Below, in pieces: positions 7,353 to 17,973 of a stretch of DNA of 64,000 nucleotides. The notes below the pieces were generated by a model. That model saw nothing but the letters and a program-made list of their open reading frames with translations, did no database searches and had not been told where the DNA came from. This stretch comes from Polynucleobacter difficilis. Lineage in GTDB: Bacteria; Pseudomonadota; Gammaproteobacteria; Burkholderiales; Burkholderiaceae. The stretch's first letter is position 1. Every line of letters begins with the position of its first letter. A program made the position numbers and the translations under genes. Location of the stretch: positions 1,674,001 to 1,738,000 of the forward strand of contig NZ_CP023276.1 in assembly GCF_003065365.1 (NCBI RefSeq), read 5' to 3'.

Positions 7353-10181
7353 TTATTCGTTTGATGTATCTTGAAAAATGGATCCCCACAAAGCACTGAC
7401 TGCGGTGCGTGCCTGCAGTAAGTCGGGGTGCAAACTTAAATCAACTCGGGTTTTCTCGGCCCCATCCAAGCGCAATCGGTGCTGCTGTTCGCGCAGCAAG
7501 CGGTACGCATCGGCTACTGCAACAGCAGATTCATTGGGAATCAATCCTGCATTTGAAGCAATGCCTAACAATGCAATGTTCCCCAAATTACCAATCAGCG
7601 CAGGATGCTGGTGTGCATAAGCCAATATCAGAAATTGCACGATGAACTCAATATCGACCATACCGCCGGCATCGTGCTTGAGGTCAAACTGGGTGCTGGG
7701 GTTAGGGTGCCCAGCATGGACCTTACGACGCATACTCAAAATCTCTGAGCGCAAAGCAGTGACATCGCGTACCTGGCTCAGCACATCGGATCGAATGGCA
7801 TCAAATTGCGGTGCCACCTGGAGATTGCCGGCAGCAAATCGGGCGCGCGTTAAGGCCTGATGCTCCCAGACCCAAGCAGCATTGTCGCCCTCCCGAAATT
7901 GATACTTGCGAAATGAATCCAGGCTCGTCACCAAAAATCCTGCAGAGCCATTAGGCCGCAAGCGGGTATCGATTTCAAAAAGGGTGCCTGCAGCCGTATG
8001 CGTGGTCAACCAATTAATCATGCGTTTGGCCAGCAAGGAGAAAACCTCTTGCGCCGGAAAATGAACCCCATCGGCTCCAGCTTCTTTTTCATCGTATAGA
8101 AAAACCAAATCCAAATCCGACGCGTAGCCCAATTCCTTGCCGCCCAATTTGCCATACGCAATCACGGCAAACGATGGAAGGGTCAGATCTAAATCAAATT
8201 TCTTGGCCACGCCCGGCCAAATCCGCTCAAAGCTCGCCTGCAGAATTAAATCAGCCAAGGCAGATAGGCGATCGCTTACCGCCTCAACGCTCAACGGCTT
8301 GGCAATACCTATTCCCAAATCGGCCAACAGCGTAATGAAGGTTTCGGTATGGTGGGTCACCCGCAAGATATCCATGGCGTGCTCAGCTGCGCCATCGCCA
8401 TCTGCGAGAGCGTCATCGAGGCGCATATCTAAATCAGCCTTAATGCCCTTCCAATAGGCCTCCGGGTGATTTACGAGTTCGGATTCAGAACGCGTAGCAA
8501 GTAAGTAATCCAGCAAATGGGGGTGGCGACTTAAGTAGCTTGCGCCCCATTGAGATGCCTGCAATAAAGCCAAAATATTATGCAAGGCACTGGGGTACTC
8601 GGCCAATATGGACAGGTATGCGCTACGCCGCGCAATCGCCTCCAATAAATCAAAGAAGCGCAGTAAGGTTTGGTCTGCCAAAGCAGGGCTGATGGCGTCT
8701 TGCTCTAACTGCTCTGCCGCCTTGCAAATTAAATTATTAAAGATGTGTCGACTTTTTTCTGGCAAGCTGCGCTGTTTTGAACTTTCGAGCCAAGTCTGCC
8801 AACGCTGGCAGGCTTCTGGATAGCGCTCGCCATTGGGCTGCCAATCGGACGTAACGGATTCGGTATCAAGGCGTGTTTTATCGTCCAGCACAAAGGCTTT
8901 TTCAAATAAGCGTGCGACCCGATCTTGGTGGCGAGTGAGCTCTTCTAGAAACATCGATAATTGGGACTCGGACTGCCCAGCCATGGCCTCGGCCAGTCGG
9001 GCTCGAGACTCGGTCTCTTCGGGGAAATAGTGGGTTTGCTGGTCTTCCCATAACTGAATGCGGTGCTCGAGGCGACGGAGAAAAATATAGGCCTCGATTA
9101 AATCATGCACCTCATTCTCTGGCAACAGATTCTGCTGGGCTAACAACTGCAACACTTGCAAGGTCGGTCTAATTCGAAGGCGCGGATCCGTACCGCCGCG
9201 CATCAATTGAAACATTTGCGCTAGAAATTCAATTTCACGAATACCGCCTCGTCCCAGCTTGATGTCGTGGGATCTGCCATGGCGATTGGCGCTGCGTTTT
9301 TCTGCTTCACGCTGTATCTGCGTGTGCAAATCCCGAATCGCCGCAATCACGCCGTAATCCAAGTGGCGCCGATAAACAAACGGACGGATGAGCTGGTCCA
9401 ATGCTTTTTCGCAGCGCCCATGGTTGGCCGAGCCTGCTAGCGGATAAATGAGTCGCCCTTTGATCCAGGCATAACGCTCCCACTCCCGGCCTTGAACAGT
9501 TAGATACACCTCAAGCATATCCAAGCTGCATACTAGGGGACCAGAGTCGCCATTGGGCCTTAAACGCATATCCACCCGGAAGACAAAGCCATTGGCATCG
9601 TGCTCAGAGATGATCTTAATTAAACGTTTACCCATCCGAGTAAACCACTCGTGATTCGACAGGCTTCTTTCACCGCCTTGGGTGTCGCCTTCGTACTCAT
9701 AGAGAAAAATTAAATCGATGTCTGACGACAAGTTCAGTTCATAGCCACCGAGCTTGCCCATCCCTACCACCATCAGCGGGACCTCACAATTGGCTTCTGA
9801 GGACCATGGAATACCAAAGCGTACCTTCAAATCGGTGCGAATCGCCTCCAGGGCTATTGCGACGGTTTGCTCAGCAAATACACTCAGTGCCTCCGTCACC
9901 TCAGCCAATGGGGCTTGCCCGCTGAGGTCACGCAAGCCCAAGTACAGCATTAATTTCTGACGGGCAAGGCGCAACTCCGTCATGAGCTTCATTTCGTCTA
10001 ATTCTGGCTCGGCAGCGATGCGTTGCGCTGGCTCGAGCAAGGTCTTAATCGCGGCCAAATTAACCGGCTGACCTTGATGCTCGGCAAGCCACGGGGCCCA
10101 GTCAGGACGCGCCTGCAACCAGCGGCTAGCAAATACAGAATGCCGTTGTAAAAAGTCGACTTGATGATCAAACGAGGCCAT
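7353..10181 (-). CDS. glnE: Bifunctional glutamine synthetase adenylyltransferase/adenylyl-removing enzyme
   Basis: 942-residue regulator that adenylylates and deadenylylates glutamine synthetase in response to nitrogen status signalled through PII. Two nucleotidyltransferase domains are visible: an N-terminal one with GMGKLGGYELNLSSDIDLIF and a C-terminal one with AYGKLGGKELGYASDLDLVF, both with the G-GKLG-EL and D-D catalytic pattern. Each is followed by an R-R-LE helical region. Length equals the E. coli enzyme (about 946). ATG at 10181, divergent from the YhdP-like gene with 46 bases between starts. Confidence 0.96.
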   Translation of the reverse strand: MASFDHQVDFLQRHSVFASRWLQARPDWAPWLAEHQGQPVNLAAIKTLLEPAQRIAAEPELDEMKLMTELRLARQKLMLYLGLRDLSGQAPLAEVTEALSVFAEQTVAIALEAIRTDLKVRFGIPWSSEANCEVPLMVVGMGKLGGYELNLSSDIDLIFLYEYEGDTQGGERSLSNHEWFTRMGKRLIKIISEHDANGFVFRVDMRLRPNGDSGPLVCSLDMLEVYLTVQGREWERYAWIKGRLIYPLAGSANHGRCEKALDQLIRPFVYRRHLDYGVIAAIRDLHTQIQREAEKRSANRHGRSHDIKLGRGGIREIEFLAQMFQLMRGGTDPRLRIRPTLQVLQLLAQQNLLPENEVHDLIEAYIFLRRLEHRIQLWEDQQTHYFPEETESRARLAEAMAGQSESQLSMFLEELTRHQDRVARLFEKAFVLDDKTRLDTESVTSDWQPNGERYPEACQRWQTWLESSKQRSLPEKSRHIFNNLICKAAEQLEQDAISPALADQTLLRFFDLLEAIARRSAYLSILAEYPSALHNILALLQASQWGASYLSRHPHLLDYLLATRSESELVNHPEAYWKGIKADLDMRLDDALADGDGAAEHAMDILRVTHHTETFITLLADLGIGIAKPLSVEAVSDRLSALADLILQASFERIWPGVAKKFDLDLTLPSFAVIAYGKLGGKELGYASDLDLVFLYDEKEAGADGVHFPAQEVFSLLAKRMINWLTTHTAAGTLFEIDTRLRPNGSAGFLVTSLDSFRKYQFREGDNAAWVWEHQALTRARFAAGNLQVAPQFDAIRSDVLSQVRDVTALRSEILSMRRKVHAGHPNPSTQFDLKHDAGGMVDIEFIVQFLILAYAHQHPALIGNLGNIALLGIASNAGLIPNESAVAVADAYRLLREQQHRLRLDGAEKTRVDLSLHPDLLQARTAVSALWGSIFQDTSNE

Positions 10182-10227
10182 ACCGAATCATAGCTATTCT
10201 TGAGTGGGGTGACGGATAATAGGGTTT

Positions 10228-13200
10228 ATGTTTGGAAACTCTTCCCTCGGACCCTTGCTGCGCAGCATGAAAAGCGGCATTGCTCAGCTCCATTGGTCGC
10301 GCTGGACAGTCCGCCTCCTCAAGGTAATCGCTGTCGTTGCTGCACTTGCAGTGGCACTGCATTTTGGGGTTCGCTATCTTGTTTGGCCGCAGATTGAAAA
10401 ATCCAAGCCCACCTTAGAAAAGCTCATCGGATCCCGACTGGGTGTTACGGTCACGATGGATGATGTGCGCGTCACCTGGGATGGCCTGCGGCCTGAATTT
10501 GAAATCGATGGGTTGCGGTTCTATGATCAGAATGCGAGCAAGGTCAGTGGCCCAACGAAAATTTTGCCTGCACTGGCAATTCAATCCATATCGGGCGAAC
10601 TCAGCCTCCTGTCCTTTTATCACCTTGCTCCGTATTTTGAAAAGTTGGTTATCAGCAATGCCGAACTCACGGCGGAGCGCAGTCAGGCCGGGGTTATTTC
10701 GATTGCCGGTATTGCACTCGATCCAAACGAAAGCGGTCATGCTGGTAGTGATTGGCTCTTGGCGCAAAACGCGATTCAGTTAAGCAATGCAGTGATTCAT
10801 TGGCGGGATCGCGAAAAGAAAAAATTAGATACCGATGTTCGCATCGAGTCCCTCTTGATCTCGAATGGCCTTCGGGATCACCTGATTGATGTGGTGGCTT
10901 ATCTGCCCAGTAATCCAAGCCCATTGCGCTTAAGCGCAGACTTTAAACACGGGCTTGGTGGCGAGCCCGGTAATTGGCGCAACTGGAACGGGCAATTTAC
11001 CTGGGACTTTAAGGGGCTCAACCTCAATCGCTTGGCGCTCGACTTTAAGCTACCACTGCCCATGCTCGAAGGCATTCTAGAGTCACGTGGTTTTGTAAGT
11101 CTTAATAAAGGCAGACTAAATGGTGGTGATGCCTCACTCTTTGCAGATGACTTACGCGTTCAATTTAAACAGGAGCGCGATCTGTTGGAGTTTGGTCGAC
11201 TCGAGGCAGAAATTCAGGAAACCTCCAAAGGAAAAGTGGTTTCAGTAACGAGTAAAAAATTAGCGTGGCGGGATTTTGGGAGTCCTAAAAATTCCCCTCT
11301 GAAACAATTAAGTCCGATGTCGTTTTATTGGACTCCGACCAAAACCGGTGAAGAAATTCGGGATTTTGGATTTTCATCCCCCCGAATCAGCGTCGATGAC
11401 GCCACTTTGTTTGCGCTCAATCTACCGCTACCCAACAAACTGCATCGCATCATCGCCAGCTCAAAGGCAAGCGGACTGCTCGAGAACGTCGATATCCAGT
11501 GGTCTGAAAAATCATCCGCCCTGCCACTACCTAAAACCTGGTTACCGAATGCCAATTTGGCCCTATCGATCAAGGCAGATTTAAGCAACTTTCGCTTCCT
11601 CGGACCGCGCACTGTTTTACCGAGCGTGACCAACTTAACGGGCCGGCTGGAGACCAATGAAAAACAGGGCAGCCTGATATTGAACTCCCCCAATCTCGAG
11701 CTCGATATCAGCGGCTTTTTGGTAGACCCAAAACTCAAGCTGGAAACAGCAAAAGGCCGGATTGATTGGCAAAAGATAAAGGGGCAATGGCAAATCAGCG
11801 GGAAAGATGTGGCATTCAGCAACCCCGATGTCAGCGCATCTCTGACTGCCAACTACCTCTTTGGCGACCCCAAGCAAGCGGACGTGCTTACCCTGAATAT
11901 GCAATTTGAGCGCGCCACGCTGACCCAAGTGCATCGGTATCTTCCGGTCGAGATGGATCGCGATGCGCGCACCTACTTGAGTAAGGCATTTGCTGCTGGC
12001 GAGATTCAACAAGGTAGCTTATCGATCAAAGGGGACCCCAATCAAATTCCCTACTCTGCGAAATACCCAGGCGAGTTCACGCTTAATCTGCCAATAAAAA
12101 ATACCACCTTCAATCCTGTTCCAACGCTTCCCGTCAGTCAAGGTAGCTGGCCAGCATTTACCAATATCAGCGGCGCAGTGATGATGCAGGAGGCGATGCT
12201 GAAAGTGCAAGTGGACAAGGCAAATTACCAAAATGTTCTCTTGCAATCGGTTAAGGCCACGATCAATGACATCAACGCTCCCAATTCAGATCTAAAAGTA
12301 ACGGGCTCCGCTAGCGGCGACCTGAAGGAGTTACTGGACTACATCAAACCTACCCCTATTTTGCAAAAGCGTCCCTCGATTGCGAAATTACTCAGTGTCG
12401 GCGGCCCTGCGGATTTAAGTGTGGAGTTAGCCATTCCCCTATCGGGTACAAAAGATCCCGATCTCGATATTCGTTTAACTTTATTGGGCAATCAAATACA
12501 GTGGTCCGACTTTCCACCGCTGGCCAATGCCAAAGGCAGTCTACGAATACAAGATGACTTTCCGATGCCAGAAACGCTCCGTGCTGAACTCATGGGCGGC
12601 GAGCTCCAATTGACAAGTCAGCCAGCAAAAGGAGCCGAAAAGCTAGTGACGATTGCTGGCGGCATCAATACCAATGAACTCAAAAAACATCTGGTAGATA
12701 AAAGTGATTCGACCTTTGCTCCTGTCTTAAATGCAATGACAGGCAAGATTAGCTATGACGGTCAGGTCCGTATAGACAAATCCAATATCGATAGCAATAT
12801 CCGCTTCAATCTGAATTCATTTGGTTTGAACGCCCCAGAACCCTTAAACAAGATAATCAACACCCCACTCACTGCTCGCTTGAACTTAAAAAGCAACTCA
12901 GATCCAAAAAGTGGGGGGAGCATGCTGAGTTGGTCCGGCCAAATTGGTGAGCGTATTTTTATGCAGGGCAGCTCTGCTACCGGAAGTGCAATGCGGCAAG
13001 CCTATGGGATTGGAATGCCGGCTAACCTGCCTCAGAATGGTATTGCTTTTGGGATCAACACCAATGAACTTGATCTCGATGCCTGGTATGCATTTTTAAA
13101 ACCAAGCCCAGCAATGGATGCGGCAACAAAAAAAGGGGGTGAGCCTCTCCCATCCCAATATGCCGACGGTCATTTGCCGCTTGAAATCACTGCCCAGGTG

Positions 13201-14442
13201 AAAAAATTAACCCTACTCAATCGCCTTTGGTCTGACCTGCAATTAACTGCAAATCAAAAAGACGCGCAACTGCAGTTGCAACTCACATCACCACAGGTAG
13301 CAGGAAAAATTCAGTGGCAGCCTAAGAAAAAAATAGATATTGCGGGGCAGCTGAGCGGCAAGCTAAGTGCCCTGCGCATTCCGGAAAAAATCGAGCCTGC
13401 CGCCACCATCAGCTCAGCAACCAAGAAACAGGAGAAGCTCCAAGTATCGGTTAGTGAATTACCCAACATCAATGTGGCCATTGATGACTTTCAATATGGC
13501 GACAAGTCCCTTGGTAAGGTCAGCCTTAAAGCGACTCGCTCACCCACCGCCTTGATTATTAATAATCTGCAAGTTACTAATCCGCAAGACGCTGCTACTC
13601 TTAGCGGGGTATGGCGCGGCAGCGATGGTACTCAACAAGAGCGTACTGAGATTGATGTCACGATGGCGATTGCAGATCTTGGCCCGATTGCAGCCCGTTG
13701 GGGTAACCCCAAGTCAATTGAAGGTGGCGAAGGCAACATTAGCGGAAAATTAGCATGGAATGGCTCGGTATTGGAGCCCCAACTTGCCACGCTGAGCGGC
13801 AAGATCAATGTTGCACTCGAAAAAGGCCGCCTCCTAAAGGTCGACACCACTGCCGCTAAATTGTTTAGCGTGCTCAGTCTACAAAGCCTCTTACGCTTTG
13901 CGACCCTAGACTTGCAAGGCAGTCTTGGAACAGTGGTGTCGCAAGGCACTGCCTTTAAAACCATTACGGGTGATTTTGTAGTCAACAACGGCATTGCCAA
14001 AACCGATAATTTTTTAATGCAACTCGATCAGGCCCGTGTTGCAATGGCTGGCTCTATTGATGCCCCAAAAGAAAATCAGGATTTGCGCATTACGGTTTTT
14101 CCTAGCATTGATGCAACCTCGGGCGCTTTGGCGGTATTTGCGATTAATCCAATTGCTGGGCTAGGCGCCTTGATTGGCCAATACTTGGTAACGAATCGAA
14201 TCAATAAGGCAATGCAGTCCGATTATTTAGTGCAAGGTTCCTGGACGGATCCAGAAATTATTCCCCTCAACCAGCAGGGTCAGCCCTTAGATCCCAAGGT
14301 GCTCGATGGTATTCGTGCGAAGGGCTTACTCAAAGAACAGACTAAGCCAAGCGCGCCCACTCCAAATGCCCCTGCACCCGCCAGCACACAAAGTGTCATT
14401 GAGTCCTTCGCCGGTTCTGGTGTAATCGCCACCCCCAATTAA
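10228..14442 (+). CDS. yhdP: YhdP-family protein (AsmA-like lipid-transport bridge)
   Basis: Giant 1404-residue envelope protein. One N-terminal membrane helix (residues about 32-52, LKVIAVVAALAVALHFGVRY) anchors it in the inner membrane. The rest is a repetitive beta-rich periplasmic region of the DUF3971/AsmA type, and the C-terminus holds the conserved TIGR02099-like part (GRLLKVDTTAAKLFSVLSLQ and AINPIAGLGALIGQYLV). In E. coli, YhdP and its relatives are proposed to form a bridge carrying phospholipid to the outer membrane; that role is inferred here. An internal ATG at 10267 is an alternative start. It sits between glnE and the nitrilase gene, an order familiar from Burkholderiales. Confidence 0.92.
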   Translation: MFGNSSLGPLLRSMKSGIAQLHWSRWTVRLLKVIAVVAALAVALHFGVRYLVWPQIEKSKPTLEKLIGSRLGVTVTMDDVRVTWDGLRPEFEIDGLRFYDQNASKVSGPTKILPALAIQSISGELSLLSFYHLAPYFEKLVISNAELTAERSQAGVISIAGIALDPNESGHAGSDWLLAQNAIQLSNAVIHWRDREKKKLDTDVRIESLLISNGLRDHLIDVVAYLPSNPSPLRLSADFKHGLGGEPGNWRNWNGQFTWDFKGLNLNRLALDFKLPLPMLEGILESRGFVSLNKGRLNGGDASLFADDLRVQFKQERDLLEFGRLEAEIQETSKGKVVSVTSKKLAWRDFGSPKNSPLKQLSPMSFYWTPTKTGEEIRDFGFSSPRISVDDATLFALNLPLPNKLHRIIASSKASGLLENVDIQWSEKSSALPLPKTWLPNANLALSIKADLSNFRFLGPRTVLPSVTNLTGRLETNEKQGSLILNSPNLELDISGFLVDPKLKLETAKGRIDWQKIKGQWQISGKDVAFSNPDVSASLTANYLFGDPKQADVLTLNMQFERATLTQVHRYLPVEMDRDARTYLSKAFAAGEIQQGSLSIKGDPNQIPYSAKYPGEFTLNLPIKNTTFNPVPTLPVSQGSWPAFTNISGAVMMQEAMLKVQVDKANYQNVLLQSVKATINDINAPNSDLKVTGSASGDLKELLDYIKPTPILQKRPSIAKLLSVGGPADLSVELAIPLSGTKDPDLDIRLTLLGNQIQWSDFPPLANAKGSLRIQDDFPMPETLRAELMGGELQLTSQPAKGAEKLVTIAGGINTNELKKHLVDKSDSTFAPVLNAMTGKISYDGQVRIDKSNIDSNIRFNLNSFGLNAPEPLNKIINTPLTARLNLKSNSDPKSGGSMLSWSGQIGERIFMQGSSATGSAMRQAYGIGMPANLPQNGIAFGINTNELDLDAWYAFLKPSPAMDAATKKGGEPLPSQYADGHLPLEITAQVKKLTLLNRLWSDLQLTANQKDAQLQLQLTSPQVAGKIQWQPKKKIDIAGQLSGKLSALRIPEKIEPAATISSATKKQEKLQVSVSELPNINVAIDDFQYGDKSLGKVSLKATRSPTALIINNLQVTNPQDAATLSGVWRGSDGTQQERTEIDVTMAIADLGPIAARWGNPKSIEGGEGNISGKLAWNGSVLEPQLATLSGKINVALEKGRLLKVDTTAAKLFSVLSLQSLLRFATLDLQGSLGTVVSQGTAFKTITGDFVVNNGIAKTDNFLMQLDQARVAMAGSIDAPKENQDLRITVFPSIDATSGALAVFAINPIAGLGALIGQYLVTNRINKAMQSDYLVQGSWTDPEIIPLNQQGQPLDPKVLDGIRAKGLLKEQTKPSAPTPNAPAPASTQSVIESFAGSGVIATPN

Positions 14443-14490
14443 AGTAAAGCAGTACGATTGACGTATTCCTACTTTTAACCGATTCCGCTT

Positions 14491-15306
14491 ATGTCCGAAC
14501 TGCGTGTTTGCTCGATTCAGATGGTGTCTACGCCCGTGCTCGCAGAAAATCTCGATCGGGCAGCGTATTGGGTTGCCGAGGCTGCTGCTACTGGTGCCAA
14601 GCTTGTTCTGCTACCAGAATACTTTTGCTTGATGGGTTTGGCCGATACCGACAAGGTTAAGGCGAGAGAGAAACTAGGTCACGGCCCAATCCAAGAGCGC
14701 TTATCCAGCCTTGCAAAGCAGCATGGGGTTTTTTTGGTTGCGGGCACCATTCCGCTGGAGTGCAGCGATCCAAACAAGGTCCTCAACACCAGCTTAGTAT
14801 TCAATCCAGATGGCACGCAAATTGCACGCTACGACAAAATTCATTTGTTCGGATTTCAGACAAATGAAGAGCGCTATCAAGAATCAGAAACGATTGCGCC
14901 GGGCGATCAACCTGGGAGCGTGTCGATTTCAGTTGATGGTGTGGAGTGGCGCTTTGGTTTGAGTATCTGTTATGACTTGCGTTTTCCCGAACTCTATCGA
15001 GCGATTGGATTGGTGGATTGCCACCTGATTCCGGCTGCCTTTACCTACACCACCGGCAAAGACCATTGGGATATCTTATTGCGCGCTAGGGCCATAGAAA
15101 ACCAATGCTATGTCTTGGCATCCGCCCAAGGGGGACTTCATCAGAATCAGCGCCGCACCTGGGGTAATACCATGTTGATTGACCCGTGGGGCCAGGTTGT
15201 TAGCGCCCTAGGTCAAGGTGAGGGCTTGGTACACGGCGTTCTCAGCAAAGAACAGTTAAACGCGGTACGCTCTAAATTACCCGCATTACACCACCGCACA
15301 ATGTGA
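14491..15306 (+). CDS. Carbon-nitrogen hydrolase (nitrilase superfamily, Nit/omega-amidase-like)
   Basis: 271-residue cytoplasmic hydrolase of the nitrilase superfamily. The catalytic Glu-Lys-Cys triad is visible: Glu43 in LLPEYF, Lys116 in RYDKIHLF and Cys160 in LSICYDLRFPELYR. The overall pattern matches the Nit/omega-amidase branch, whose characterised members cleave deaminated glutathione or alpha-ketoglutaramate. The exact substrate cannot be told from sequence. It follows the YhdP-like gene by 48 bases and precedes tldD by 22, so the three probably form one transcript. Confidence 0.9.
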   Translation: MSELRVCSIQMVSTPVLAENLDRAAYWVAEAAATGAKLVLLPEYFCLMGLADTDKVKAREKLGHGPIQERLSSLAKQHGVFLVAGTIPLECSDPNKVLNTSLVFNPDGTQIARYDKIHLFGFQTNEERYQESETIAPGDQPGSVSISVDGVEWRFGLSICYDLRFPELYRAIGLVDCHLIPAAFTYTTGKDHWDILLRARAIENQCYVLASAQGGLHQNQRRTWGNTMLIDPWGQVVSALGQGEGLVHGVLSKEQLNAVRSKLPALHHRTM

Positions 15307-15328
15307 TTTTTTGAAAGACACTGCATTT

Positions 15329-16813
15329 ATGAATGATGTTCACATGCCGACCGATTGGACTAAGCCTAAACAACAGGGTGACTTACTGCAAATAGCAAAG
15401 TCAATATTACTTGAGCCCAGCGGCCTTACCGAATCCGATTTGCATGACACCTTTGGGGTGATGTACGCCCATCGCCTAGATGATGCCGATGTTTACTTTC
15501 AGCACACACGCAATGAAAGCTGGAGTCTGGAAGAAGGCATCGTCAAGTCGGGAAGCTTTAGCATTGACCAGGGCGTTGGCGTGCGCGCAATTTATGGCGA
15601 CAAAACTGCGTTTGCGTATTCGGATGAAATCAATCTACCCGCCCTACTCAAGTCCGCTAAAGCGACTCGCGTGATTGGCCCATCGGGTGGCAAGCAGGCT
15701 CTTGCGAGAACTACATCGACACCCGTCGCCAATACCTTGTACTCCGGCTTAAATCCATTGGACTCTTTAAGTCCAACGGAGAAGATCGCTTTGTTGGAAG
15801 CAATTGAGCGGCGCGCTAAAGCGCGGGACCCCCGAATCATTCAGGTGATGGCCAGCTTAGCTGGGGAATTTGACGTCGTGCTGGTAATGCGCGCCAATGG
15901 CTTGCTTGCGGCCGACATCAGGCCACTCGTCCGCGTTTCCGTTCATGTGATTGCGGAACAAAATGGGCGTCGCGAATCTGGCTCAGCTGGTGGCGGCGCT
16001 CGCCATGATTACGGGTACTTCACAACCGACCTGGTGAATCATTGGGTAGATGAGGCTGTGGATAGCGCACTCCTCAATTTAGAGTCGCGTCCTGCTCCTG
16101 CCGGACCGATGACCGTTGTCATGGGTCCAGGATGGCCGGGCGTACTGCTCCACGAAGCCATCGGCCATGGTCTGGAAGGTGACTTTAATCGCAAAGGATC
16201 CTCTGCCTTTGCTGGCCGTATCGGCCAACGGGTTGCCGCCAAGGGAGTGACGGTGGTCGACGACGGCACCCTGAGCGGGCGACGTGGCTCACTGAATATC
16301 GACGACGAAGGCACGCCAACCCAATGCACCACCTTGATTGAGGATGGCATTCTGAAAGGCTATATTCAAGATACCTTGAATGCCCGACTCATGAAAATGC
16401 CCCAGACCGGCAATGGTCGGCGCGAGAGTTTTGCTTCCTTACCCATGCCACGCATGACCAATACCTACATGCTGGCTGGTAAAGAAGATCCCCAAGAAAT
16501 TGTCGCCAGCATCAAACGCGGCCTGTATGCAGTGAACTTTGGCGGTGGGCAAGTGGATATTACGAGTGGGAAGTTTGTCTTTTCTGCATCCCAGGCCTAC
16601 TGGGTCGAAAACGGCAAAATTCAATATCCCGTGAAAGGTGCCACCATTATTGGCAACGGCCCAGAGTCCTTAAAACAGGTCTCGATGATTGGCAACGACC
16701 TCAAACTGGACAGTGGAGTGGGCGTTTGCGGCAAGGAGGGCCAGAGCGTGCCAGTAGGCGTAGGTCAGCCAACTCTCAGGATCGATGGCATGACAGTAGG
16801 GGGCACGGCCTAA
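15329..16813 (+). CDS. tldD: Metalloprotease TldD
   Basis: 494-residue cytoplasmic metallopeptidase of the TldD/PmbA family (U62). In E. coli, TldD pairs with TldE/PmbA to degrade unfolded peptides, process microcin B17 and act on CcdA. The zinc motif HEAIGH is at residues 275-280 (LLHEAIGHGLEGD), and the C-terminal segment GKFVFSASQAYWVENGKIQYP is typical. The frame can be extended to a TTG at 15311, but the ATG at 15329 is preferred; another ATG lies at 15344. No tldE/pmbA partner is present in this window. Downstream is aroG, 18 bases away. Confidence 0.95.
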   Translation: MNDVHMPTDWTKPKQQGDLLQIAKSILLEPSGLTESDLHDTFGVMYAHRLDDADVYFQHTRNESWSLEEGIVKSGSFSIDQGVGVRAIYGDKTAFAYSDEINLPALLKSAKATRVIGPSGGKQALARTTSTPVANTLYSGLNPLDSLSPTEKIALLEAIERRAKARDPRIIQVMASLAGEFDVVLVMRANGLLAADIRPLVRVSVHVIAEQNGRRESGSAGGGARHDYGYFTTDLVNHWVDEAVDSALLNLESRPAPAGPMTVVMGPGWPGVLLHEAIGHGLEGDFNRKGSSAFAGRIGQRVAAKGVTVVDDGTLSGRRGSLNIDDEGTPTQCTTLIEDGILKGYIQDTLNARLMKMPQTGNGRRESFASLPMPRMTNTYMLAGKEDPQEIVASIKRGLYAVNFGGGQVDITSGKFVFSASQAYWVENGKIQYPVKGATIIGNGPESLKQVSMIGNDLKLDSGVGVCGKEGQSVPVGVGQPTLRIDGMTVGGTA

Positions 16814-16831
16814 TCAGCTTAAAATACGGAT

Positions 16832-17953
16832 ATGAGCACTCGAACCAACATCACCCCCGAAAACTGGTATGCCAGCGTGGATAAAACCTCGGATACCGAC
16901 GACCAGCGCATTCACAACATTACGGTACTGCCACCGCCAGAGCACCTGATTCGTTTTTTCCCAATTGCTGGAACAGCGATTGAAAAATTAATCAGCCAAA
17001 CGCGCAGCAAGATTCGTAATCTGATTCATGGCAAAGATGACCGACTTTTAGTCATTATAGGTCCCTGCTCCATTCATGATCCCAGAGCTGCGCTCGAGTA
17101 TTGCCAACGCCTCTTGGCTGAACGCAAGCGCTTTTCGGGTGAGCTGGAAATCGTCATGCGGGTCTATTTTGAAAAACCCCGCACTACCGTTGGTTGGAAG
17201 GGTTTGATTAACGACCCGTATCTCGATGAGAGTTTCCGCATCGAAGAAGGTCTCCGAATTGCGCGTCAGGTGCTGATGGAAATTAACCGCATGGGCATGC
17301 CTGCCGGTAGCGAATTTTTGGATGTGATTTCACCGCAATACATTGCTGATTTAATCTCCTGGGGAGCCATTGGCGCCCGCACTACCGAGAGTCAAGTGCA
17401 CCGCGAACTCGCCTCTGGCCTGTCAGCACCGATTGGATTTAAAAACGGTACGGACGGCAACATCCGTATTGCCACCGACGCCATCCAGGCAGCGCGCAGA
17501 GAACATCACTTTTTATCGGTGCACAAAAATGGTCAAGTTGCCATCGTTGAAACCAACGGCAACAAAGACTGCCACGTTATTCTGCGCGGCGGCAAAGAAC
17601 CAAACTACGAAGCAAAATTTGTCACCGCAGCGTGTCAGGAGCTCGAGGCCGCTAAATTACCAGCCAGCCTCATGGTGGACTTATCACATGCTAACTCCAG
17701 CAAACAACATGAGCGTCAAATCACGGTGGCTGATGACATTGCAAAACAAATTGAATCTGGCTCACGCCACATCTTTGGCGTGATGATCGAAAGTCACCTC
17801 AACGGTGGCGCCCAAAAATTCACCCCAGGCAAAGATGATGCTAGTGCCCTCGAATACGGCAAGAGCATTACCGATGCGTGCATTAATTGGGATGACTCAG
17901 TCAAGGTCTTAGAGCGCCTAGCGCAAGCCGTTAAGAAGCGTCGGCGCGGTTAA
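16832..17953 (+). CDS. aroG: 3-deoxy-7-phosphoheptulonate synthase (DAHP synthase, class I)
   Basis: 373-residue enzyme that condenses phosphoenolpyruvate and erythrose-4-phosphate, the first step of aromatic amino acid synthesis. Signature segments include VIIGPCSIHDPRAALEYC, VYFEKPRTTVGWKGLINDP, GARTTESQVHRELASGLS with the expected metal and substrate residues, and VDLSHANSSK. The N-terminal extension (residues 1-60) is the part that confers feedback control in AroF/G/H enzymes; which amino acid inhibits this one cannot be read reliably. It follows tldD closely and converges with the adenosyltransferase gene 20 bases away. Confidence 0.94.
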   Translation: MSTRTNITPENWYASVDKTSDTDDQRIHNITVLPPPEHLIRFFPIAGTAIEKLISQTRSKIRNLIHGKDDRLLVIIGPCSIHDPRAALEYCQRLLAERKRFSGELEIVMRVYFEKPRTTVGWKGLINDPYLDESFRIEEGLRIARQVLMEINRMGMPAGSEFLDVISPQYIADLISWGAIGARTTESQVHRELASGLSAPIGFKNGTDGNIRIATDAIQAARREHHFLSVHKNGQVAIVETNGNKDCHVILRGGKEPNYEAKFVTAACQELEAAKLPASLMVDLSHANSSKQHERQITVADDIAKQIESGSRHIFGVMIESHLNGGAQKFTPGKDDASALEYGKSITDACINWDDSVKVLERLAQAVKKRRRG

Positions 17954-17973
17954 ACCACAATGGCCACTCTGGA

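Noticed and set aside
11325..11852. 175-codon minus-strand open frame within the YhdP-like gene
   Set aside because: Shadow of a long coding region with no independent signals.
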